DNA from: Aliarcobacter sp017996075
GTDB taxonomy: Bacteria > Campylobacterota > Campylobacteria > Campylobacterales > Arcobacteraceae
Reading direction: 5' to 3' (one strand)
Assembly (NCBI RefSeq): GCF_051062515.1
Contig: NZ_JAMXEK010000006.1
Length of the DNA: 64,000 nt
The notes under the pieces: model-generated
Seen by the model: the letters and a program-made list of their open reading frames with translations, nothing else
What the model was told of the DNA's origin: nothing
The model's database searches: none
Part shown: positions 35,865 through 43,327 of the stretch, piece after piece
Layout of the letters: every line of letters begins with the position of its first letter
How positions within the stretch are numbered: the first letter of the stretch is position 1
Position numbers and translations under genes: made by a program

Positions 35865-37024
35865 TGTTTTACTATATTTTAAAAAAAGAGTTTAAACTAA
35901 TTTTTAGAGATATTCATGCTTTATTAGTTCTATTTTTAATGCCATCAATATTTATTTTAATTATGTCTTTAGCTCTTAAAAATACATATTCACAAAATAT
36001 TGAATCAAAGTTAAAAGTTGCGATTATTAGCCAAAACAGCAAAGATATAGATGTTTTAATAGAAGAGTTAAATAAGAATCCTTACTTTGAGGCTAAAATT
36101 GAAAAGAGTACTTCAAATAAAGATTTAATTTATGAATTAAAATATGATTTTGCTATTAAACTTGATTCAGATTTTAAAAATCAGATAAATAAAAACAGCA
36201 AAGATTTTTTTATAGAAATATTTAGCAAACCAAATATCAAATATGAGTTTTACACAATTTTGAAAAATGAGATTGTTAAAAATATTTCAAAATCAATAAC
36301 AAAAGATTTTTTTATAAATTCACAAATTGATGCAAAAAATCTTGATAATCTTGATAATTTAATATCAAATCAATATATTTTTAAAAATAAAAAAGATAGC
36401 TCTATTATAAACTCAGTACAGCAAAGTGTTCCTGCTTGGTTGATTTTTTCTATGTTTTTTATACTTATTCCAATTTCAAATACATTTATAAATGAAAAAA
36501 ATTTTGGAACAATTCAAAGAATAAAAAGTATAAATATCCCACTTTATACTTTGCTTTTAGGGAAAATTTTACCCTATTTTATAATCAATCAAATACAGCT
36601 AATATTTATGATTTTAATTGGAATTTATATTGTTCCTTTATTTGGTGGTGACTCTTTAAAAATAGAAGGAAGCTATTTTTTAATTATTCTAATATCTTTT
36701 GCAATATCATTTGCAGCTATTAGTTTTGCACTTTTAATTGCAAATATTAGCAAAACAACTGAAGAAGCTACATCAATTGGTGGGGTTATAAATATTATTT
36801 TTGCAGCAATTGCTGGAATAATGGTTCCTAAATTTGTTATGCCACAATTTATGCAAGATTTGAGTCTATTTTCTCCAATGTCTTGGGGACTTGAAAGTTT
36901 CATAGAAATTTTAGTTAATAATGGAAGTTTTAGTGATATAAAATCATATTTGTTATACTTAGTAATTTTTGGTACAATGTGCCTCATTTTTGCAAATTTT
37001 ATACTAAATAAAGGAAAAAATTAA
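35864..37024 (+). CDS. ABC-2 type transporter permease
   Basis: 386 residues. TM1 at about 19-36 ('LLVLFLMPSIFILIMSLAL'), a large extracytoplasmic loop of about 150 residues, then five helices from about 190 ('AWLIFSMFFILIPISNTFI', 'SYFLIILISFAISFAAISFA', 'IIFAAIAGIMVPKFVM'). This is the YhhJ/ABC-2 export layout with a fused periplasmic loop. It pairs with the ATPase encoded directly upstream. Its cargo may be the dialkylresorcinol, the polyene ester or a precursor; this is inference from position. Confidence 0.88.
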   Translation: MFYYILKKEFKLIFRDIHALLVLFLMPSIFILIMSLALKNTYSQNIESKLKVAIISQNSKDIDVLIEELNKNPYFEAKIEKSTSNKDLIYELKYDFAIKLDSDFKNQINKNSKDFFIEIFSKPNIKYEFYTILKNEIVKNISKSITKDFFINSQIDAKNLDNLDNLISNQYIFKNKKDSSIINSVQQSVPAWLIFSMFFILIPISNTFINEKNFGTIQRIKSINIPLYTLLLGKILPYFIINQIQLIFMILIGIYIVPLFGGDSLKIEGSYFLIILISFAISFAAISFALLIANISKTTEEATSIGGVINIIFAAIAGIMVPKFVMPQFMQDLSLFSPMSWGLESFIEILVNNGSFSDIKSYLLYLVIFGTMCLIFANFILNKGKN

Positions 37025-37278
37025 TGTCAGATTTAAAATATGAATTAAAAAAACTAATCATAGAAGAGTGTGAAAAAGATTGTAAAATAGAAGATATAAA
37101 AGACGATGAACCACTTTTCGGACCTGATTCTATTTTAGAACTAGACTCTATGGATGCTTTACAAATATCTATGGCAATTCATAAAAAATATGGTTTAAAA
37201 ACGACAGATAGCAAGGAACTAAGAAAAATAATGGAATCAATAAACACTATGGAAGATTATTTAAGAAAAAATGCATAA
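37024..37278 (+). CDS. acyl carrier protein (pigment cluster, second copy)
   Basis: 84 residues. The phosphopantetheine Ser42 lies in 'DSILELDSMDALQISMAIH'. Starts at the end of the ABC permease gene and overlaps the ketosynthase start by 8 bases, so it probably serves that ketosynthase. It differs clearly from the first carrier protein (25489), with Met instead of Val after the Ser, suggesting division of labour. Confidence 0.88.
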   Translation: MSDLKYELKKLIIEECEKDCKIEDIKDDEPLFGPDSILELDSMDALQISMAIHKKYGLKTTDSKELRKIMESINTMEDYLRKNA

Positions 37279-38404
37279 AGTTTTCATCACTGGCTCTTCA
37301 ATAATTTGTGCTTTGGGAAATAATAAAAAAGAATCTATAAACAAACTTAAAAATATTAATAACAAAAACTATAAAGAGTACCTAAAAGAGAACTTTGAAG
37401 ATATAAATTATTATAAAATAAAACAAAATTTTAAAACTCAAAAAGAGAAATTTTTCTCTATTTTAAAAAAAACTATTTTAGATGCTATAAATGATGCAAA
37501 ACTATCAAAAGAAGATAGAGAAAATTTGCATATTTATTTAAGTTCAACATCTATGAATATATCTTTAATTGAAGAGAGTTTTTCAACAACAAATAGTATT
37601 CACGCTATAAATTTTGAAGAGATTTCAAACTTTGTAGAAAATATTATATCTTCAAAATATCCTTGCATGTTTATTCAAACAGCTTGTACTTCTAGTGCAA
37701 ATGCAATTATAAAAGCTAGTAATGAGATAAAAAATGAAGATATACAAAAAGCTATAATAATTGGTTTTGAATTTTTTAATCAATCAACTTATAATGGATT
37801 TGAATCTTTAATGCTACTTAGTTCTAGTGGTGAATATAAACCATTTGATAAAGATAGTGATGGTTTGATTTTAGGAGAAGCTTGTAGCTGTGTAATCTTA
37901 GAAAATAGTAAAAAAACAGATGATGATTTTGAAATAGTTTCATATTCAAATAGTTTTGATAATTACTCAATAACTAGTTCAAATCCCAATGCAATAGCAA
38001 CTTTTAATTGTTTAAATCAGGCTTTAAAAAATGCTAATTTAGAAATTAGTGATTTAACTTGCCTAAAAGCTCATGCAACAGGAAGTGAAAATTCAAATCT
38101 TTCAGAGGTAAATGCAATAAACAATCTATTTAAGCATCATAAAAATAGTTGTGATGTTGTAGTTTTAAAACCATATATTGGTCATACATTGGGTTCTTGT
38201 GGCACAAATGAAATAATTCTTTTGTGTGAAAGCATAAAAAGTGGAACTTTACCAAAAACAATAAATTTTAAAAATGGGTATGAAAATATAGATTTTAAAC
38301 CTCTTTTAGAAGATAAAGTTGTAAATGGTGCAAATATTTTATTTCATTTTGTTGGATTTGGTGGAAGTAATGCTTCACTTGTTTTATCAAATAAAAGGTC
38401 TTAA
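37271..38404 (+). CDS. beta-ketoacyl-ACP synthase (ApeR-like)
   Basis: 377 residues with a full catalytic set: Cys139 ('FIQTACTSSANAIIKAS'), His268 ('LKAHATGSENSNLSE') and His305 ('KPYIGHTLGSCGTNE'). In described aryl polyene clusters a second ketosynthase performs the first condensation on the aromatic starter, so this may be the initiating enzyme. It overlaps the second carrier-protein gene and is followed without gap by a ketosynthase-like gene lacking the nucleophile. Confidence 0.87.
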   Translation: MHKVFITGSSIICALGNNKKESINKLKNINNKNYKEYLKENFEDINYYKIKQNFKTQKEKFFSILKKTILDAINDAKLSKEDRENLHIYLSSTSMNISLIEESFSTTNSIHAINFEEISNFVENIISSKYPCMFIQTACTSSANAIIKASNEIKNEDIQKAIIIGFEFFNQSTYNGFESLMLLSSSGEYKPFDKDSDGLILGEACSCVILENSKKTDDDFEIVSYSNSFDNYSITSSNPNAIATFNCLNQALKNANLEISDLTCLKAHATGSENSNLSEVNAINNLFKHHKNSCDVVVLKPYIGHTLGSCGTNEIILLCESIKSGTLPKTINFKNGYENIDFKPLLEDKVVNGANILFHFVGFGGSNASLVLSNKRS

Positions 38405-39223
38405 ATGCATATAAAATATTTTTTTAAACATGAAACTCCTTCAAAAAGTGAAAAAGATTATAAAGCACTTTTAAAAGAGATTACGACTCTTGATGTAAGA
38501 AAAATATCAAAACTTAACCTACTTGCTATTTATGGAGCAATTAAAACTTTGAAAGATAAAGAGTATAAAAAAGATTTAAGTCTATATGCTGCATCAAATT
38601 TTGCCTGTATTCAAGAAACTTACAAAATATTGCAAGAGTTAAAATCCGAAAATCCAGTTATGCCTTTTGATTTTTTGAATATAAATACAAATAATATGGG
38701 TTTTTATATAAGTAAAGCTTTAAATACTATAGGAAATAACTACACTATATCATCAGATTATCTATCTTTTGAGAAAACTCTATATACAATATTTTTAGAG
38801 TATAAAAATAGAGTTAATAGTAGTTTTTTAGTAGGAGAAGTTGATAGTTCTTTAGAAAATCTTCCTTATTTAGGAGATTTATATGCTTTTGAAAACAATA
38901 TCTCAAATGATATTTCATCATGGATATATTTTGATGATATTTCAAATAACTCTATAGCAAAGTTAGAATTTGTAAAATATTTTTACTCAATAGATGATCT
39001 AAATAATTTCTTAAAAACTCAAAAATATGATGCAATATCTTTAAATAGTTTCGCAACACAATTTAAAAATGAGTTAGATATAGATAACTCTTTAATTAAA
39101 ACTTATCAAATTTTTTTTAGTTCTTCAAATATTATAAATCTTTTAAGTGATAATCCTAAAAATTCAATATTTATTAGTTTAGATAATAAAAAAAGAGCTT
39201 ACTTATTCTATTTTACTAAATAG
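38405..39223 (+). CDS. degenerate ketosynthase-like protein, possible partner subunit
   Basis: 272 residues. It follows the N-terminal layout of a ketosynthase: 'LSLYAASNFACIQETYKIL' (where KS has a loop after the first strand), 'MPFDFLNINTNNMGFYISKA' and 'NNYTISSDYLSFEKTLYTI'. At the last motif the nucleophilic Cys is missing (SSDY). 'SFLVGEVDSS' resembles the following KS strand. No second-half His residues are seen. It could be a chain-length-factor-like partner of the preceding ketosynthase. Similarity is weak and based on pattern only. Its end overlaps the converging BtrH-like gene by 8 bases. Confidence 0.55.
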   Translation: MHIKYFFKHETPSKSEKDYKALLKEITTLDVRKISKLNLLAIYGAIKTLKDKEYKKDLSLYAASNFACIQETYKILQELKSENPVMPFDFLNINTNNMGFYISKALNTIGNNYTISSDYLSFEKTLYTIFLEYKNRVNSSFLVGEVDSSLENLPYLGDLYAFENNISNDISSWIYFDDISNNSIAKLEFVKYFYSIDDLNNFLKTQKYDAISLNSFATQFKNELDIDNSLIKTYQIFFSSSNIINLLSDNPKNSIFISLDNKKRAYLFYFTK

Positions 39224-40202
39224 TTTTTAAAATCCCAAAAGCCTCTTCTTCGTATTTAGAGGCTTTTATTAAAATATCTGATATCTCTTTGGGATTAAAT
39301 CTATCTATCTTTTTTGCACTTTCTACGCATTTTAGAGCAAACTCTCTTAGTGTATCTCCTGAAAGTAAAATCAGTTCACTAGCTTTCTCAAGTTTATTAA
39401 CATCAAGATTGTAAGTTTTTGCCTCTTTTAAAAATGCTGAATACAAATACCTGAAACCTCCTCCACCTGTTCCTATCTCTTCTTGCATTCTTACAATATG
39501 TGTTAAATAGTTTTTTATATATCTCTCATCTTTGTTTTTAAGTTTTTCTATAGACTTTGCTAGTTTTCTCATACCTTTAACTCCAGCATATGGAAAAGGT
39601 GTAAGCATAGCTTTTGCGTTTTTTCTTATAGATTTTTTTAAAATATTGTCAAAATCAATCTCTTTGGGAATATTTAAAACATAATACATAAAACCTTTTG
39701 GAGCAAAAACTCCTTTTGCAAATCTAGCTTTTGTCAAATCTTTTTGTGAACACTCTACAACATCTTCAAAAACAGGATCTGAAATTTTATAATTCTTACC
39801 AACTTTTGAATAAACCAAAAGATTATGTGCATTAAAATGAAATCTCATATTTTCTGGCATATATGGAAGATAAAAAACAGAAGTTTGAAGACCTACTATT
39901 TTCCCATCTTCTATTGCCAAATCTAATTCTATATTAGCTTCAAGCATATTTTTAAAACTTTTTTTGAAAATCTTAACACCTAAAACTTTCTCAATACTAT
40001 TTATAATATTTTTTGGAATTGCTCTATATGCAATTAGTGGCATATTATTTACTTTTATAATTGGGAAAAAAGCAAAAGTAAGAGTACTAGTAAGTCCAAA
40101 AACCATAGGTTCACTTAGCTTCAATCCAGAATTTGTAAGCATAGAGGAGATAACTCCACTTTCACAATGTGCAAATTGTGAGTGTTTAAAATCTTTATTC
40201 AT
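39216..40202 (-). CDS. BtrH-like (butirosin BtrH N-terminal domain) protein
   Basis: 328 residues. N-terminal peptidase-C39-like fold: 'QFAHCESGVISSMLTNSG' with Cys13, 'FHFNAHNLLVYSKVGK' with His, and 'ISDPVFEDVVECSQ' with Asp. A helical C-terminal domain follows ('GTGGGGFRYLYSAFLKEA'). BtrH in butirosin biosynthesis is an acyl-ACP:aminoglycoside acyltransferase, so this protein may transfer an acyl group from a carrier, for example joining polyene to dialkylresorcinol. It is last in the dar operon (8-base overlap with the gene upstream). The assignment of domain is fairly firm; the reaction is inference. Confidence 0.72.
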   Translation of the reverse strand: MNKDFKHSQFAHCESGVISSMLTNSGLKLSEPMVFGLTSTLTFAFFPIIKVNNMPLIAYRAIPKNIINSIEKVLGVKIFKKSFKNMLEANIELDLAIEDGKIVGLQTSVFYLPYMPENMRFHFNAHNLLVYSKVGKNYKISDPVFEDVVECSQKDLTKARFAKGVFAPKGFMYYVLNIPKEIDFDNILKKSIRKNAKAMLTPFPYAGVKGMRKLAKSIEKLKNKDERYIKNYLTHIVRMQEEIGTGGGGFRYLYSAFLKEAKTYNLDVNKLEKASELILLSGDTLREFALKCVESAKKIDRFNPKEISDILIKASKYEEEAFGILKTI

Positions 40203-40590
40203 ATTTAAACTCTTTTAAATCTTTTAAACTAATATCAAAAAGATTTGAATATCTTTTTAAAATTTCATCATTTAATTTTTTAAAATGTTTCATTTTTAAA
40301 TGTCTTTTTACTCTAAAACTAAACATTCCTACACCACTACATAGTGTTGGTAAATCCATTCTATTTTTATACATAAAATATTTTATAGGAGAAGTTATAC
40401 CTTTTTTAATCTCTTCTAAACACTCTAGTTCTAAAACTTTATACTCATTTACAGCTGTTAATGTTGCAAACTCCTCAGCACTACTTCCATAATTTACTCT
40501 ACTAAACTCTCCACTATTATTTTTTGCATACATAACTTTTTGTTGCCCATTTAGTGTAGAGTTCTCTTCTTGAGGAATATAATTATTCAC
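40195..40590 (-). CDS. uncharacterised protein of the dialkylresorcinol operon
   Basis: 131 residues, basic in the second half, without signal peptide or membrane segment. Segments 'NYGSSAEEFATLTAVNEYKV', 'IKYFMYKNRMDLPTLCSGV' and 'GMFSFRVKRHLKMKHF' have no motif I recognise. It overlaps the DarB gene by 1 base and the BtrH-like gene by 8, so it is co-translated with both. Its fixed place between them suggests a role in making or attaching the resorcinol. Function unknown. Confidence 0.7.
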   Translation of the reverse strand: MNNYIPQEENSTLNGQQKVMYAKNNSGEFSRVNYGSSAEEFATLTAVNEYKVLELECLEEIKKGITSPIKYFMYKNRMDLPTLCSGVGMFSFRVKRHLKMKHFKKLNDEILKRYSNLFDISLKDLKEFKYE

Positions 40591-41732
40591 TATACAACTT
40601 CAAGTGAAAAAAATGCAGTAGAAAATCTTCCACTTTCAGGAACATAACATAGAATTTTTTCACCTTTTTTTAATTTTCCACTATTAAATAACTCTTCTAA
40701 AATTATATAAATTGATGCACTTCCTGTATTTCCAAAATTTGTAAGATTTGTAAACCATTTTTCATAAGGGATTTCAAAATTAACTTTTTTTAATCCTTCA
40801 TACAGTTTATCTCTAAAATATAAAGATGAGTAGTGAGGTAAAAAATAGTTATAATCACTAGCTTTTATATCTCTCTTTTTTATAATCTTTTCAAGTGGTT
40901 TTACGACTGTATATTCAACTATATTTTCATTTAAAAGTTTTACATCTTGTCTTACACTTAAAAGTGATTTTTTCATAACTTCATTTTGATCAAACGCTCT
41001 CCAAGATTTTATTTTATTATCTTCTAAAATCTCTAAACCACTATACATACAAACTGGCATTTCTCCAGCATAAGATAAAATATCTATAAACTCTATTTTT
41101 AATGAAATCTTATCTTTATTTGGTTTATCCTGTAAAAGCATAGCACCAGCACCATCAGATAACATCCATCTTAAAAAATCTTTTTCAAAAGCAATATTTG
41201 GATTTGTTTCCAACTCTTCAAGGCATTTTGACTCTTCTTCAAAGTTTCTAGCACTTAATATTGGAGATGATGCTTCAGAACCTGTAGATACTCCACATAA
41301 AATCTCTTTTGATTTAATAGCTAAATATATATATTTAAGAGCATTTACTCCACTCAGACATATTCCTGAAGCTGAAATTGTCTCTATTGGTTTTAATTTT
41401 AACTCACCTTGAACCATCAAACTATGTCCTGGCATAAGTTGGTCAGGAGAAGTTGTACCACAAGCAAGAACTTCAATATCATCAAGAGAAAAACTACTAT
41501 TTTGAAGTTTTTTTATAGCATTACCACAAAGTTCTGCATTTGTAAACAGTTGCTTTTGAGTACCCTTTTCTAATACATAAAATCTTCTTTTAATTCCATT
41601 ACTTCTTAAAACAATATTTTTTGCTTTTGATTTTTTACCACCAATATATCCCAAATAATCCTCAATCTCATCATTAAAAACAGGTTCATTTGGCATAAAT
41701 TTTTCAATTGCATTTATATAAACATCAACCAC
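40590..41732 (-). CDS. darB: dialkylresorcinol-forming ketosynthase DarB
   Basis: 380 residues of KAS III fold with the Cys-His-Asn triad: Cys125 ('ISASGICLSGVNALKY'), His300 ('YFLPHYSS') and Asn335 ('NFGNTGSASIYIILEEL'). Segments 'VLRSNGIKRRFYVLEKGTQ', 'CGTTSPDQLMPGHSLMVQ' and 'FEKDFLRWMLSDGAGAMLL' match the DarB group rather than FabH. DarB joins a beta-keto acyl unit with an alpha,beta-unsaturated acyl unit and closes the ring to a cyclohexanedione. Its ATG overlaps the DarA stop, so both are made together. Confidence 0.85.
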   Translation of the reverse strand: MVDVYINAIEKFMPNEPVFNDEIEDYLGYIGGKKSKAKNIVLRSNGIKRRFYVLEKGTQKQLFTNAELCGNAIKKLQNSSFSLDDIEVLACGTTSPDQLMPGHSLMVQGELKLKPIETISASGICLSGVNALKYIYLAIKSKEILCGVSTGSEASSPILSARNFEEESKCLEELETNPNIAFEKDFLRWMLSDGAGAMLLQDKPNKDKISLKIEFIDILSYAGEMPVCMYSGLEILEDNKIKSWRAFDQNEVMKKSLLSVRQDVKLLNENIVEYTVVKPLEKIIKKRDIKASDYNYFLPHYSSLYFRDKLYEGLKKVNFEIPYEKWFTNLTNFGNTGSASIYIILEELFNSGKLKKGEKILCYVPESGRFSTAFFSLEVV

Positions 41733-42679
41733 TATAAAAACTCCTTCATTCTAAAATCTTCACTTCCACTTGGTAATTCATAAAACTCTTTTTCTTTTAA
41801 AACTGCACTCTTATTTAATTTTCTCAATATAGTTTGAACTATCATATTTATAGGCACTACAGTTAAAATCATTAAAATTAAAAATACCAAATATATCATT
41901 ACAACTACTCTTCTTTTTTTATCTCCAAAATTACCAATTTTTCGTATTAATTTTCCCCAAATCAGAAAACTTTTATTTCCTATCTTTTCACTTTTGATTA
42001 ATTTAATATCAACTTCAACAGCTTTTAAACCTTGTAAAAGACTTTTATTTTCTTTTTCTTTATTTTGTTCTAAAGCTTGAACTAATGCTTTCCCAAATCT
42101 TTGAGATTTTATAATCTCTTTTTCATCTATTCCAGCAGTTGATAATCCTAAAAAACTATCTTTTTTTCCTGTTAACATCCATCTAGGAGTTGTTATAAAT
42201 GACTCTAAAGAGCTTCCTTTATCAATCAAAACTACATTGTCAATTAAAGTAGCTTCTAACTCTTTTAAAAGAACTTTTACTTTTTCTTGAGCCATTATCC
42301 ACATATTTCTACAAGCAATTAAAGTAATAACTGGTTTATCTTTAAATTTCTTCTTAGCATAAGAGCTTTTCAAAAAACTGCTTATAGGAATAGCTGGAGA
42401 TAAAAACCAAACAGTATAAGCTAAAATTATTAAATCAAAATCATGCTCATCATCTTCTATATCTTGTAATTCACAAGGAACCATATATACAGACTCAGGA
42501 AAAGTATCCATAAAAGTCATAAAATCCCATGGAAAAGGATATTTATTTTTAGGTTTTATATTTTTAAATATTAACTGAAAATTTTCATTTCCTAAAAAAG
42601 GTTTTGTAAAATTCTCAACTAAACTATTTAATTGTCCAGTTTGCGAATATGATAGCACTAAGATTTTTTTTTGATTCAA
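41732..42679 (-). CDS. darA: dialkylresorcinol aromatase DarA
   Basis: 315 residues, TTG start (no ATG is available at this place). Flavodoxin-like N-terminal half with 'ILVLSYSQTGQLNSLVENF' as phosphate loop and 'FDLIILAYTVWFLSPAIPI'; a C-terminal hydrophobic segment (about 250-275, 'VVVMIYLVFLILMILTVV') anchors it to the membrane. DarA proteins oxidise the cyclohexanedione made by DarB to the resorcinol, which fits a flavin-binding fold. It is first in the dar operon and is separated by a terminator from the lipoprotein gene upstream, so it needs its own promoter in about 25 bases or read-through. Confidence 0.8.
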   Translation of the reverse strand: MNQKKILVLSYSQTGQLNSLVENFTKPFLGNENFQLIFKNIKPKNKYPFPWDFMTFMDTFPESVYMVPCELQDIEDDEHDFDLIILAYTVWFLSPAIPISSFLKSSYAKKKFKDKPVITLIACRNMWIMAQEKVKVLLKELEATLIDNVVLIDKGSSLESFITTPRWMLTGKKDSFLGLSTAGIDEKEIIKSQRFGKALVQALEQNKEKENKSLLQGLKAVEVDIKLIKSEKIGNKSFLIWGKLIRKIGNFGDKKRRVVVMIYLVFLILMILTVVPINMIVQTILRKLNKSAVLKEKEFYELPSGSEDFRMKEFL

Positions 42680-42704
42680 GTTATTACTTTTTATAAATTA
42701 TTTT

Positions 42705-42729
42705 AAAAAAGAGCTATTAGCTCTTTTTT
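42705..42729 (-). terminator. rho-independent terminator after the lipoprotein gene
   Basis: Perfect 11-base stem AAAAAAGAGCT / AGCTCTTTTTT around an ATT loop, giving a T-run on either strand. It lies 7 bases after the lipoprotein stop and just before the darA start. Confidence 0.8.
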
Positions 42730-42736
42730 AATTTTG

Positions 42737-43144
42737 TTAGTCTTCTAAATTATTTAGTTGAACTCTAATAGCATTATTTAAATTTTGTATCCAACCATTA
42801 TAGTTAGGATGAATAGTCTGTTTAGCTGCATCATATTTTAAACCACTACTACTATTTTTATAGTTAATAGCATAAGAAGTTCTGTTATATGGAATTTCAA
42901 CAGTAGCTGAATGCCCTCTTAAATTCAACTGTCCCTCAGCAAGTCCTGGTTTCACTTTTGTAATTATCCAACCTAATTGAGAACCAGCTGTTCTAATAGC
43001 TTTATAAACCTGATCGTCAGTTGTACCTTTTTTAACACTTATGTCACTTGTAGGAACATTATATACAGTTGCTCCCGTTCTACAACCTGTAAGAATAAAA
43101 ACCCCAACAAGACCAATTAACAATATTTTAAAAATATTATTCAT
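42737..43144 (-). CDS. small lipoprotein of unknown function
   Basis: 135 residues. Lipoprotein signal with lipobox 'FILTGCRTG' (Cys about 21). The mature part contains 'TTDDQVYKAIRTAGSQLGWI' and 'EIPYNRTSYAINYKNSSSGL', an alpha/beta pattern as in other small bacterial envelope lipoproteins. It has a strong ribosome binding site (AAGGGGA) and ends at a strong terminator, so it is a single-gene unit. It borders the pigment cluster but need not belong to it. Confidence 0.75.
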   Translation of the reverse strand: MNNIFKILLIGLVGVFILTGCRTGATVYNVPTSDISVKKGTTDDQVYKAIRTAGSQLGWIITKVKPGLAEGQLNLRGHSATVEIPYNRTSYAINYKNSSSGLKYDAAKQTIHPNYNGWIQNLNNAIRVQLNNLED

Positions 43145-43327
43145 TTTTTCCCCTTTTTTGTAAAATTAGGTTTTAATAATATCAAATTTTGTTTAAATTT
43201 ATTATTATTTTTATGTAAATAATCTATAGTTTATAACTCTTAAGAAAAATAGTTCTTTAAATAATCATTTTTTAAATAAATTCAGACTAATTTTAAAAAA
43301 CTATAAAGCTATAACTCTAATTTAGTT

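Noticed and set aside
40590..41732. DarB gene as ordinary FabH (fatty acid initiation)
   Set aside because: Length, 'SNGIKRRFYVLEKG' and 'GNTGSASIYIILEEL' context and the neighbouring DarA gene fit the DarB group better.
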